NCBI GenBank assembly: GCA_026413225.1 | Contig: CM048552.1 | Coordinates: 211,433,553-211,497,552, forward strand | Direction of reading: 5' to 3' | Length of the DNA stretch: 64,000 nt | Origin: Otis tarda | Taxonomy: Eukaryota > Chordata > Aves > Otidiformes > Otididae | Shown: in pieces, positions 25,601 to 36,510 of the stretch | Layout: every line of letters begins with the position of its first letter | Numbering within the stretch: position 1 is the stretch's first letter | Made by a program: the position numbers and the translations under genes | Notes under the pieces: model-generated | Database searches by the model: none | Told to the model about the DNA's origin: nothing | Seen by the model: only the letters and a program-made list of their open reading frames with translations

Positions 25601-26514
25601 AAGAGTTTTTTATTTTGTATTATTGTGGGTTTAATCATGTAATGGACCTCTATAGCAGAGTACTACCTTCTACAAGAATGACAGACAGTTTTCTATACAA
25701 TGAAAAAGAAAACGCAGGATGAGAGAGTCAGACTAGGTATCTGATACAAAGAAGTAGTTCATTTTTCTGGAAGATTTTGCAGGTGCATGTGCATGTTCAC
25801 ATGCATGTGCATAATTGTACACAGGAGTGGTCGTGGCTGCTTTAGCCTAAGTCTTCTAGAACATGTTCTTCTCTGCTTTTGTGTATTAGAAGAAGAAAAA
25901 ATTAAAAATTGTCATTGTCTCCAGGCACTTGGCTCATTTGGTATGCTATCTGAATGGGAAAAAGGGGATACGTGGTTCTACAATTACCCATTTTTGAGTT
26001 CTCCAGTGGGACTGGAATCTCATCAATTATCGAGAAAGTTTTATCTCTTTTCTGTTATCCTGGAATGGGCTGTAGCAATAACTGAGCCTACACTGGTGCA
26101 GATGCCTTGCTCCTGGTCTCCTTAGAGAATGAAAGTAGCTTTCACAGGAGCTTTCCTACCAGTGGGAGAAGCTTCATGATCATATCAGTCAGCATTCATA
26201 TTAATAAACATGAATTTTTCTGCAGTCTGTTCCTCATAGAGACTTCAGTGTATCCCATACACCTCTGGGTGGAGAACAAGGACACTACTGCAAGCTCTGA
26301 ATACTCACATGAAACTTTCCTCCTTCCAGGTGCAAATAAAGCTTCCTACTTTCTGCTGGAAAAGCAGTTTTAGTCGCTTCTAGGCAAGTTTTTCTTGGAG
26401 ATGACAACTGCTACACTGTAAAAAGTTATCAGGATAACAGCCTTCCAAAATAAAACTAATCTTAAGGATAGGTGTATGGACAAGAAAAATCCTGACTTCC
26501 TCACACTACTCCCT
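22651..26514. other. unique stretch, no gene recognised
   Basis: No repeat family or coding exon is recognised. The open frame 22502-22975 (157 codons, +) is the longest non-repeat frame in the window; it has no domain, signal peptide or known motif. Frames at 25787-26125 (112 codons, +) and 26107-26373 (88 codons, +) are likewise unassigned. A CA/TG-rich patch lies at about 25783-25812. Confidence 0.5.
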
Positions 26515-27720
26515 ATCATTGTTTAGCCCTGCTCAGGACCAAGCTATACAGTTTTTCACTCATTATCTCCGCTCTCTAAGGGAACAGGAGAGATGTAATA
26601 TAACAAGAAGCTCAAAGTTTTAGATAAGGATAGGGAGAGATCATTGAATTTACCATTATGAGTAAAACAGACTCAACTTGGGGAAAACTATTTCAACTTA
26701 TTATTATTAATAAAACCAAAGAAGGATAATGAGAGGGAACAAAAACAACTTCCCCCCACCCTTCCCCACTTCCTGGGCTTAACTTAATTTTAATTATCTC
26801 CACCTCCTTCCCTCCCCAAGCAGCACAGGGGGAAAGAGGGAATGGGGTTTGTAGTCAGTTCATCATACGTGGTTTTCTGCAGTTCCTCCCTCCTCAGAGG
26901 AAGAACTCCTCACATTCCTCCCCTGCTCCAGTGTGGGGTCTCTCCCACGGGCTACAGTCCTTCAGGAACTGCTCTGGCGTGGGTCATCTCTTCCACAGGG
27001 TGCAGTCCCTCCAGAACAGCTGCCCCAGCGGGGCCTCCACGGGCCACAGCCTCCTTCAGGCCTCCACCTGCTCTGGCGTGGGGTCCTCCACGAGCTGCAG
27101 AGAGATCTCTGCCCCTCGGTGGGCCTCCATGGGCTGCAGGGGAATCTCTCCTCCTCCGTGGGCCTCCATGGGCTGCAGGGGCACAGCCTGCTCCACCATG
27201 GGCTGCACCACAGGCTTCAGGGAAATCTCTGCTGGGAGCAGCATTACTGCTTCCCCTCCTTCTTCACTGCCTTTGGCGTCTGCAGTCGTTCCTCTCACAA
27301 GAAATTCTTCACAACCGGCTCAGGCAGACGCCTCTCAGGTTCTCTTCACATCTCATCTCCTCTCCACTTCTTGCGACCGGGCCGGGTCGAGTCGGGCCCA
27401 GTCTGCTGCCCGGCGGGAGGCCAGAGGGTGAGGCCTGCAAGGCCCACAAGGCTTGCACCTCCCCCTGCTTCTGCTTCTTCACTCCTTTTCTCTTTTTTTT
27501 TTTTTATTATTATTTTCCCCTTTTAAATATGTTGTTGCAGAGGCTTTATCACTGTTAGGCCAATTAGCTTAGCCCAGGCCAGTGACAGATCCACCCTAGG
27601 CCTGGCCAAGTCCACCAGACAAAGGGGAAACTTCTAGCAGTTTCTCACAGAAGCTGCTACTGTAGCCTCCCCTGCTGCACAAAAGCAGGACACTCCCTTA
27701 GCATCACTAATCCATGGTAG
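26515..27720 (-). mobile_element. LTR-type retroviral element copy (fossil), minus orientation
   Basis: Read on the minus strand, this copy shares a long collinear series of blocks with the plus-orientation copy at 28.7-29.8 kb. These are the 'gcttctgtgagaa' block, the 'acatatttaaaaggg' block, repeated 'cccatggaggcc' / 'ccctgcagccc' blocks, the 'ccaagttgagtctgttttac' block and the closing 'agcttggtcctg' block. I recall this as an abundant avian endogenous-retrovirus LTR-like repeat but cannot name the Repbase entry. The GC-rich centre contains a near-perfect 39-bp tandem unit at 27107-27145 and 27146-27184. This copy also carries an extra GC- and CpG-rich block at about 27305-27480. No internal retroviral genes adjoin it, so it looks like a solo LTR-type relic. 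It is clearly diverged from its partner, suggesting old insertions. Ends are approximate. Confidence 0.75.
27107..27184. repeat. 39-bp tandem unit inside the LTR-type element
   Basis: Two adjacent 39-bp units (27107-27145 and 27146-27184) share 'gtgggcctccatgggctgca'. Further degenerate units lie on both sides. Because 39 is a multiple of three, several frames stay open across the array (238, 197 and 166 codons on the plus strand from about 26842 to 27558). These translations are compositional artefacts of the repeat, not genes. Confidence 0.8.
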
Positions 27721-28726
27721 AACAGGCAGTCCCTCCTCTCCATAATCCATACAGTGTTATCTGCTAAAAATTCACTACATACTGAAATTATAATACGGAT
27801 GAAAGTGCTAATGGCATAGGACAGAGAGAGAAAGAAAAGTGAAGAAGTCAGCAGTCACATCGTGTGTTTTGTCTTCTTGGGATTATGTTGGTTAGTGACA
27901 TTCATATTTTAAAGGTTCTATTTATATATATACATATATGAATGTGTACATATATATAAAAATAAATGTATGTATATAAGATGGAGGCATGAAAGGCCTA
28001 ATTCCACAGCACAGTTAAAGCTGAAAAATTATTTCATCATCTGTCAAGAATGACAGGGATATGGTTAAAGACACTAAGTTACTTCTGTGACTTTCTTGTA
28101 GCCACCCTGAAATGCATGTTAACCTAGCCTGTTAATTCACATTTTAAGATTTCTGTATGGAAGCGCTTCCAAAATAGCATCATTTAGATTTTCCATTTAG
28201 CTTCCTTAGAGGGGAGGTTGATGAGATATATCTGCTTCCCAAATTATTCTTTTTCATAAGAAGGCCATGGGCAGTCAGAGTACATAATGGGAGTTGTGTA
28301 AAGGGAGCTATGAGGGCTATAAAGAACCTCTAAACAAATTAGACCTTTAAAAAAAAAAACACAGGAAAAAACCCAAAGAAAAAAAAAAACCTTAGCCCAT
28401 TAATTTCATAGCATTCCTGATATAACCAAGAGTAACAAAGGGACCAGCACTGGTGAAGTATTGCACTGATAAAGAGCCTAAAAGGCATGTTGCAGAGAGA
28501 CCTGGAAATGGAATTTATCACTTTCTTCTTTGCAGTAGGAAGTGTGAAGCTGCTCTCTTTGCACCTGTGGCTAATTACTATATTCCAAATTGAGATTGTG
28601 AGGAATAAGGAAAAATACACCCAAGAGAAGAGTTTGAACTGAAGAAAAGAGAGGATAGATAGATATACACCACCTGAATGCCAAATGCTGGGGAAGACAT
28701 GGATGGAAATCCTGGCCCATATGAAG
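27721..28726. other. spacer between the two LTR-type copies, with an AT microsatellite
   Basis: About 1 kb of apparently unique sequence separates the inverted copies. It includes an imperfect (TA)/(TG) microsatellite at about 27919-27979 and A runs near 28349-28390. A 174-codon minus-strand frame (28339-28863) runs through it into the neighbouring LTR-type copy; its translation is low in complexity at the C-terminus and has no domain, so I treat it as chance. Confidence 0.6.
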
Positions 28727-29766
28727 TGTAGCGGGTTTAAAAGGCAAGGTTTTGATAGCCGGGGGACTGTAGGGTTGGCTTCTGTGAGAAGACACCAGGA
28801 GCTGCCACCATGTTGGACAGAGCCTGTTTCAGTGGGCTCCAGTATGGGCTCACCACTCTCCAAACTGAGCGAATGAGCAAGACTGGTGGTGCCTCTGTGA
28901 CAACATACGGTAGAAAGGGTAAAAAATGCTTTTCAGTAGCTGCGAGAGAGGGGAGTGTGAAAAATGTGAGAGAAAACTATGCAGACACCAACATCAGTGA
29001 AGAAAGAGTAAGAGGGAGCAGAGTTTCCCTTGCATCCCATGGAGAAGAATATGGTGAAGCAGGTTGTTCCCCTGCAGCCCATGGAGGACCACACTGGAGC
29101 AGAGATCCACCTGCAGCCCGTGGAGAGCCCCACTCTGGAGCTGGCAGGAACTGTGGCTTATGGAGAGGAGCCCAGCAGGAGCAGATTTTCTGACAGGTTC
29201 TGTGGTCCATGAGGGACCGACCCATGCAGGAGTAGTTTGTTCCTGAAGGACTGCACCCCATAGAAAAAAAAACAAAAAACAAAACAAAAAAAAACATGGA
29301 GTCCTTGAAGAACTGCAGCCCATGGGAAGGTCCCACGTTGGAGAAGTTCATGAAGGACTGTATGCCATGAGAGGGACTCCATGCTGCAGCAGGGGAACAG
29401 CATGAGGAAGAAGGAGTGGCAGAAAATAAGTGTTATGGACTGACTGCAACTCCCATCCCCCTGCACAACTCAGGGGAAGGTGGAAACGTCATGAGGGAAG
29501 TTGAACCTGGGAAGAAAGGAGGAGTGGATGTGAGATGGTTTTAGATTTATTTTTTTTAATTTCTCACTATCTTACTCTGTTATTAGTTAGCAATAAATTA
29601 AATTTGTTTCCCCAGGTGGAGCTTGTTTTGCCTGTGAAGGTACATGGTGAGTGATCTTTATCTCAACCCATGCGCTTTCCATTGTATTTTCTCCTGTCTT
29701 GCTGAGGAGAAGGAGTGAGGGGGCAGCTTGGTGGGCACATGGTGGCAAACCAAGGTCAATTCACCA
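28727..29766 (+). mobile_element. LTR-type retroviral element copy (fossil), plus orientation
   Basis: The element starts 'tgtagcgggtttaaaaggca' and ends 'ggtcaattcacca', giving the TG...CA ends expected of an LTR. Length is about 1040 bp. In order it has the 'gcttctgtgagaag' block, a 'gttggacagagcc' block, a GC-rich middle of 'ccctgcagcccatggagg'-type repeats, 'cctgaaggactgcacccc', a polyadenylation-like 'caataaatta' near 29591, then the closing 'gcttggtgggcacatgg' block. It is the same family as the minus-orientation copy about 1 kb to the left. The flanks show no clear target-site duplication (tgaag before, tgcaa after). No gag, pol or env adjoins it, so it is probably a solo LTR. Family assignment to an avian ERV group is from memory. 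Confidence 0.75.
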
Positions 29767-30693
29767 TGCAAAGTCAGTAGAAATCTTGCCAGAGACCTGG
29801 TCTTGGTGAGCAGAGAAGAAACATTCTGAAGGATAAATTGTCTGTTTGAGTTAGCCCATTGGAAAAGTCAGGCAGGTAGGAAGCTCCGACCTTCCTGCCT
29901 CTCCGAAGAGAGCCTTCGTGAAGACAGACCTGTGCACTCCTTTAGAGTCTACTTCCCATGTACATAAAGTGATCACAGAGGATGTCTGCACTGCTGGATA
30001 TCAAGACTACGTCCAAAGAGCAGACTTGCAACCCTACCTTTCTGCCCTGGAAGGATTATTGCTTCGTGCCTTACCTGGACTTCTGCAGCTCCCCAAAGGG
30101 GAAGAATTTGGGCATGTTTGAAGACTTTTTTTCTGCAGTTCCTGCCCTGTAGTAGGTGTCATGGATAAAGGCAAGGCTGAGAGTTTTCCAGAAGGGTTGC
30201 ACAATTTGGTGAAATTTGAATTTCACTGAAAGACCATTTGGCTCATAACCAGCTGTGAATGTCGGGTGCTGAGGGAAAAGCAAAAGGACAAGGCAAGCAG
30301 CTGCCAGTGATCTGCAGCTCAGGAAATACCTGAGCCAGAAGCAGTTTCTATATGTCTAACAATCTTCAAGGTTCGCTTTATAGTCAACAGAAATAATTAG
30401 GCTTTTCTAAGGCCTAATTATCTCACCATAAGGTAGCTATTTGAAATCACTCAAATGAATCATTCCCTAGGAGGACTTACTTCTTTCCTGTGACTATAAG
30501 GAGGAGAAGGTGAAAACTAGCTTGCATGCAGATATCTACCTTGCAGACGAGTGAAGTGAGAAGAGATTACTCCCACGACTGTAGGTGTGCAGTCAGCAGG
30601 GTAGAGGTAAACCTTCCTGGGACTTAAAATGTTTAAATCACAGCAGAGCCTGCAGTATGGCAGTTGCTGATGGCCTTCCTACACAGGTGCAAA
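29767..30693. other. unique stretch with a small dyad
   Basis: No gene is recognised. A perfect inverted repeat with 10-bp arms lies at 30393-30402 / 30412-30421 (ataattaggc / gcctaattat, 9-base loop); its outer part is a TAATTA-type core. Confidence 0.55.
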
Positions 30694-30805
30694 AATCATA
30701 GAATCATAGAATCATAGAATGGTTAGAGTTGGAAGGGACCTTCAAAGGTCATCTAGTCCAACCCCCCTGCAAGAAGCAGGGACATCCCTGACTAGATCAG
30801 GTTAC
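30694..30805 (-). mobile_element. CR1 LINE 3' tail (avian type)
   Basis: The plus strand begins with three 'atcatagaat' octamer units, then 'ggttagagttggaagggacc' and 'catctagtccaacccccctg', the reverse complement of a CR1 3' end. Only about 110 bp remain. Over about 107 bp it differs from the tail of the CR1 at 33.1-34.6 kb by one 1-base indel and one substitution in the last octamer, so both copies are young members of one subfamily. Orientation is opposite to that copy. Confidence 0.93.
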
Positions 30806-33137
30806 TGATCCTAGTCAAGGAATATTTTATAGCCATCCTTGCCTTGAGTATATTGGAGGAAAACTGGTAAAAATAGGTACGTATTGTCTAAGGAATATCT
30901 ATAAAATACTTCTTTCTGTAAAGTAGGTGGAGGATAAGTAGCAGATTGGCAGAGTACCCAGTGAAGAGTACACAACTGTGCTATTCCTTGAACTTTCAGG
31001 GGGGTATGATGGGGCTGTGTGTTTCATAATTCATCTGAGAGTTTGTCTGCAGTCAAGGCAGAGAAGAGATCAGACATCTTCAAACTCTTCTGTTCCATTA
31101 GTAGTTCCTCTGATCGGCACTAGTTTCACCGCGCACCCTCCCTCTCTCTCTCTGTATACTTCATGTGATTTAAAGAGTAAAATTCCTGCTTCCTTAGCTC
31201 TGAGCTGCAGGGGGGCTCACATTCCCAGCCAAAGGATGCACAGTATGGGGGGATGCTTTGCCGATCTTTTCCTTTTGAAAGGATTTTGAAAACTGATTAT
31301 GTGAATTGAGCAGATTTACGCTACAGGATCTTTCAGGGTCTGCTGTCTGGTGAGTTTTGTATTTGGGTAATTTGAAAACAAATATTTGAGCCAGGTGACT
31401 TGTTGCAGAAAAAAAATGTTGATATAAAGGAGGAAAAAGAGCAATTATTTTAAAGTTTGCTTTCTCTCCTGTGGCTAATTCAGCCAATTATAAGCTGATG
31501 ACTTCTTGGTTCAGGAAATGGGTCAATGAAAGGTTTCCTACAGGCACAAAGAAAAACTTGCACTTATTTTAGATAAAGAAAAACGAGTAAAAAAAAAAAA
31601 AAAAAAAGTAGTAACAGACTGTTCCACCAGCAATGTAGTCTTAACAGAGAGAACTCCAGAAAGATCAGCAGATCAGCATTACTGTCCTCCAGAGATCTCA
31701 CTTGTAAAATAAGCTCTTGAAGTTTGAAACTGTCCTTTTATTGTGTGTTTGGAAAATGCCTAGGATTCTGGATCCCCAACCCACATATGAACTTTTAGGT
31801 ACTTGCAATAGAGGAAAAATACTATAATAATAAAGTATCTGCATTCTTGTTGGACAGTGTAAGTGGAGTTCGACTAAGTAAAGTGAGACTTTTGTTTGCC
31901 TTCAGCTTCAGTTGGCAAAGCAGGACTAACTCGATTAGTCCAGAGGTAAATGCCACACTGGGGTGTGTGAATAGGATGAGTAGTTTTGAGTTGAATGCTT
32001 GTTCATATTTTCTTGGCTTCATTCAAACCTAAATATCCAAAGCCATAGGAAACAGCAAAAAAAAAAAAATGAAAAGAATATTTTTCTGGCAGGATTTAAA
32101 AAGCTTGGCTTGTTTTCAAGCCAATGCAAGAAAACAATAAATGAAGCCAATACAGAGCTGAGTGGAGAAGGGAGCAAATGTGAAGAGGCTGAGAAACAAC
32201 GTGCTCCCTCACCATGATTTCAGCTGCCACCTTTGCTCTCCTCTGTACCACCTCTTGCTCTGGAGACTCACAGGTCACTCTTAAGTTTATCTCAAGTCTG
32301 TTCACCTCTGTAAAAGTCATGTGTACAGAATTAAACTCTTGTAGTTCATTAAAGCACACCAAGGTGAAAGTAACTGTAATTGTATATAATTATCTTTTTT
32401 TTTTTACTGTTCCTTAATAGTTGAGATTATGGATATTGTTTCCACAGTTTGCAGTAATGAGACCTGAACTCTCACTTTCTTAAAAAAAAAATAGAGTATA
32501 ATAAGGCAGCTGCTAGATGGTTTGTAAAAAAAAAAAAAAATGCCCTCTTCTAGATGTCTGTGTCTCTGCAGAGTATTCCACCTTGCAGTGAATGTGGGAG
32601 GATTTCTTCTCCACAGCTGTGCTCTGCAGACTAGACCCAAGTTGATCATGATGAAGCATCATAGAAACAGGTAGTTCAAGCAGATGAATTTACTTAAAGT
32701 TACTTAAAATGTACTATATGCACCTCAATCTGTCAAGAAGTCATAAGGAAATCCTGGAGCTACTATGAAAAAATAAGTAAGAAAACAAACCATAGAAGGT
32801 GTTAGGCGGTTGTTACATTGCTATTTCAGGGTCCACTTAGACTAGGCCTGTTGGGATAGCCCAAAGCACTGATATTTTTGTTACGTGTAAGTGTAGGCCC
32901 ACCCTACATCCGTGTGCCTGTCTCTTTTAGTTCATCCACCATTGCTATCATAGGGTACCTGCTCCAGAGCAAGAGAAGCTGTGGGAGATGTTCCTCTGAG
33001 CTCAGTAACTGGCCAATTTAGATACCTTGTCTTTTTCCTGATCCTTTTCAAGGTCTTTTAAGTGTAAACAAGATCATTAAACATTTGATTTGACATTTAT
33101 TATCTTTAAATATTCATAAGCAATTGAATAGAGAGGG
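30806..33137. other. unique stretch, no gene recognised
   Basis: No repeat family or coding exon is recognised. It contains a 19-base A run (31589-31607), shorter A/T runs near 32059-32072, 32396-32405, 32482-32491 and 32526-32540, and a CT-rich patch near 31139-31161. Open frames reach about 100 codons without motifs. Confidence 0.55.
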
Positions 33138-34459
33138 AACATAAGCCCCATTTTTAAAAAGGGGAGTAAGGAAGACCCGGGCAACTACAGGCCGGTCAGC
33201 CTCACCTCCGTGCCTGGCAAGGTCGTGGAGCAGATTCTCCTGGAAACCATGCTAAGGCACATGGAGAGCAAGGAGGTGGTTGGTGACAGCCAACATGGCT
33301 TCACCAAGGGCAGATCGTGCCTGACCAATTTAGTGGCCTTTTATGACGGGGTAACAGCATCGGTGGACAAGGGACGGGCAACGGATATCGTCTACCTGGA
33401 CTTGTGCAAAGCTTTTGACACTGTCCCGCATGACATCCTTCTCTCTAAACTAGAGAGGCATGGGTTGATGGATGGACCACTGGGTGGATAAGGAGTTGGC
33501 TGGATGGCCGCACTCAGAGAGTGGTGGTCAACGGCTCAATGTCCAAGTGGAGACCGGTCACCAGTGGCGTCCCTCAGGGGTCCGTGTTGGGCCCGGCCCT
33601 GTTCAACATCTTTGTCGGCGACATGGACAGTGGGATAGAGTGCACCCTCAGCAAGTTCGCCGATGACACCAAGCTGTGTGGTGCCGTCGACTCGCTGGAA
33701 GGGAGGGATGCCATCCAGAGGGACCTTGACAGGCTGGAGAGGTGGGCCCGTGCCAACCTCATGAAGTTCAACCAGGCAAAGTGCAAGGTCCTGCACCTGG
33801 GTCGTGGCAATCCCAGGCACAAACACAGGCTGGGCGGAGAATGGATTGAGAGCAGCCCTGAGGAGAAAGACTTGGGAGTGCTGGTAGACGAGAGGCTCAA
33901 CATGAGCGGGCAATGCGCCCTTGTGGCCCAGAAGGCCAACTGCATCCTGGGCTGCATCAAGAGGAGCGTGGCCAGCAGGTCGAGGGAGGTGATTCTGCCC
34001 CTCTACTCTGCCCTGGTGAGACCCCACCTGGAGTACTGTGTCCAGTTCTGGAGTCCCCAACACAAGAAGGACATGGACCAGTTGGAAAGGGTCCAGAGAA
34101 GGGCCACCAAGATGATCAGAGGGCTGGAGCACCTCTCCTATGAGGACAGGCTGAGAGAGTTGGGGCTGTTCAGCCTGGAGAAGAGGAGGCTCCGGGGAGA
34201 CCTGATAGCGGTCTTCCAATACCTCAAGGGGGCCTACAGGAAAGATGGGGAGAAGCTGTTCAGTAGGGCCTGTTGTGATAGGACAAGGGGTAATGGGTTT
34301 AAATTAGAGGGAGGTAGGTTTAGATTAGATATTAGAAAAAAATTTTTTACAATGAGAGTTGTAGAGCACTGGAACAGGTTGCCCAGAGAGGTGGTGGATG
34401 CCCCATCCCTGGAAATGTTCAAGGCCAGGCTGGATGAGGCTCTGAGCAACCTGATCTAG
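33138..34459 (+). pseudogene. CR1 ORF2 reverse transcriptase, partial, one frameshift
   Basis: About 440 codons of the CR1 ORF2 polyprotein C-terminal half. The product is a non-LTR reverse transcriptase that copies LINE RNA at nicked genomic DNA. Visible blocks in order are [46 protein letters not shown] (first catalytic Asp), [26 protein letters not shown] (about 33652-33672; catalytic Asp pair present), [44 protein letters not shown], and the C-terminal [20 protein letters not shown] ending at TAG 34457-34459. A single-base deletion near 33464, within the RHGLDGWTTGW region, shifts the frame. Otherwise no premature stop is seen in the frame used before it or in the frame used after it. With the endonuclease missing it cannot act on its own. 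Confidence 0.93.
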
Positions 34460-34554
34460 TCAGGGATGTCCCTGCTCTTGCAGGGGGGTTGGACTAGATG
34501 ACCTTTGAAGGTCCCTTCCAACTCTAACCATTCTATGATTCTATGTTTCTATGA
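33138..34554 (+). mobile_element. CR1 LINE, 5'-truncated, with most of the reverse transcriptase and intact 3' end
   Basis: This is the best preserved element in the window. It starts inside ORF2 at the NISPIFKKG block and runs to the stop codon and the short 3' UTR, ending in three octamers (attctatg attctatg tttctatg). ORF1 and the ORF2 endonuclease are absent, as is usual for CR1, whose target-primed reverse transcription often stops early. The sequence 'tgaatag' occurs at 33125-33131 and again at 34552-34558, which could be a short target-site duplication or microhomology at insertion. High coding preservation suggests a relatively young insertion. GC content is well above the flanks. Confidence 0.97.
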
Positions 34555-36419
34555 ATAGGACACACCTACTGCAGAATTCAAGCCTGACAACATCTCATTG
34601 TGTGTGTGTGAAAGCCAAGGCAGGAGTACCAGACAGAGCTGTGGTCTGGGTTGTGGAAATCCCGTTTGTGACTACAAGTGGACTTCTCTTCTGGAAGAGC
34701 TGAAGGGGCAGCTGGAGGTCTCTCCTTCCCTAATGATATTTTCTTGTGGCATCTGGCTAAGAGACCTCCCTGACCTAAGGAGTTCATTTAAATATTACTA
34801 AAACCGTAACGTACTTTGTTATGTTTTTGGTGGATTTCCAGTGCACAGGGGTCTTTTGGCCAGCCCAGAACCTAAACCACAACATAGTCTGGTATCTGGG
34901 CATAGGAAGCTAAGAATAAACTGGAGCAGCCCTAAGGCTGCTCTAATTTGTGCTGGCAACCAAATGAATTGCTGGAGTACAAATGTGGCATAAAGCCTAA
35001 TTTGCCTTCAACTCATCCCCAAGAAAGCTATGCCAATCAGGACGGAATCAAGGTCTCACTGCTGAAAGTATCTCTCTGGCTTTATTGCAATATTTTCCAC
35101 ATAATAGTTATTTCTCTACTGTGTTTTTTTTATTATCACTCTTTTAGTGCCCCTGTATTATCTATGTGCTTAAGAAGTATTTTGCCCTTATCATAAAATC
35201 AGCACTCACGTGCCCAAGAGCTTTTCCTTTTTTTTAAAAAAAAGCTAATGCAAAAGCTATTGATTTATTTCCCTTGGATAGTTGGAAAAAATACATTAAA
35301 TAATATCACCTAATTTTTTTTTCCCCTAAGAAGCAGGAGACTGTTTAAATGAGTGGGATGATATTCTATAGATTATGAAATGCACGTTCTTAGCAATGGA
35401 GAAGAGGCTGAATGCATACCAGAGTGGGCATGTAAACTGAAAATTATTAATTCTGAAAGCTGAATCCAGCAACAACAGAAATCCAAAAATATTCCACTTA
35501 AAGAGTTGTTTGCTGTAATCAGATTACAGGATTCTCTGTAAGATTTTAAAACGTTTTCAAAGAAGTACTTCTGCAAATGGAGCTCTATAGAATTCTGATA
35601 GGGAGGATCTTACAGGCAGCTATTTTGTTTTAGCACATAATTATATGTAATTTGTCTAAATATTTTGTTAATTGTTTAAGTTCTTAACATATTGCAGTGT
35701 GTGTGTTCCTTTTCAATACTTTTCCATTCACTTTTTAAATAAGACAGAAAATGTCAAGTCTGGGTTCCTCTTTTCTATATACTCCTTTTGTACATGATAA
35801 CTTGATTCCCTTGGCTTAAAACACCTCCAATTACAAAGCATGTGCGTTCTTCACACCCCCCACACACAGAGATGAAATTGCTTTAAAATAATCCTATAAT
35901 TTTTCCTGAGCAATGACAGATTTTTTTCTTTTTTAAAAAAGAAAAACTGTTCCCAGGAGACATTTTGATAAGAGCTTTAACTTGATTACTTTTTATATCC
36001 TGTGTCCCGTTTGGCTGATAAGCTCCCAATCTCTGTCCTTTCACATTGTTTTTATCTTCCTGTGCTGAACCCATCTACTCAATGTCATCTTTCAGTTGCT
36101 GGTGTGAAGGTGGCGGTGGAGGCGGGGAAGAGAAGAAACATGAGAGTGGCACGGTCCAGCACCAAGTCAGAGATTAGGGGTCAGTCTGCCCACACAGATA
36201 ACTGCTACACTCTCAGGAATTAAATTTGTTAATCTTTGGAATGCTGTTCATCTTTCATTAATCATATAAGCTATAACAGAGTCTTTGATCTAAATGCAGC
36301 GTAGCCAGAAACCTCCTGCTTCTTTTGGCTCTGATCTATGAAATCTGAGCTGTCGGGAGGAATATCCTCCCCACTTCTTTTAAACCTGTCTCTGAACTCT
36401 CTCCCACTCAATTTACAGA
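34555..36419. other. unique stretch, no gene recognised
   Basis: Nothing recognisable apart from T and A runs (for example near 35127, 35228-35244 and 35311-35321). A small G-rich patch, with the only notable CpGs, lies near 36105-36155. Open frames are below 85 codons. Confidence 0.5.
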
Positions 36420-36510
36420 GAAATGGGATGGTTTCATGGCTAAGTCACTGTGCTGGAGTTTCAGCAGTCTGGATTTGGTGCATGGCCCTTGGCAAATCCT
36501 GTCTGCCACT
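36420..36510 (+). mobile_element. MIR-like SINE fragment (5' tRNA-related part)
   Basis: The segment 'catggctaagtcactgtgct' followed by 'ggagtttcagcagtctggat' and 'gcatggcccttggcaaatcc' follows the order of the MIR head (gtggttaagagcac..ggctctggagtcaga..ctgggttc..ccttgggcaa). It lacks a clear central domain. MIRs are ancient SINEs shared by amniotes and copied with help from an L2-type LINE. The match is diverged and could be a related tRNA-derived SINE. Confidence 0.45.

Noticed and set aside
26842-27558. Plus-strand open frame of 238 codons, with 197- and 166-codon frames overlapping
   Set aside because: It lies within the LTR-type element and stays open because of 39-bp GC-rich tandem units. 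The translation is proline/serine/alanine-rich with no domain.
28339-28863. Minus-strand frame of 174 codons with hydrophobic stretches
   Set aside because: It straddles the boundary of an LTR-type element and unique DNA, ends in a poly-A derived phenylalanine run, and shows no domain.
33536-34219. Minus-strand frame of 227 codons
   Set aside because: It is the antisense shadow of the CR1 reverse transcriptase, which is the real coding relic on the plus strand.
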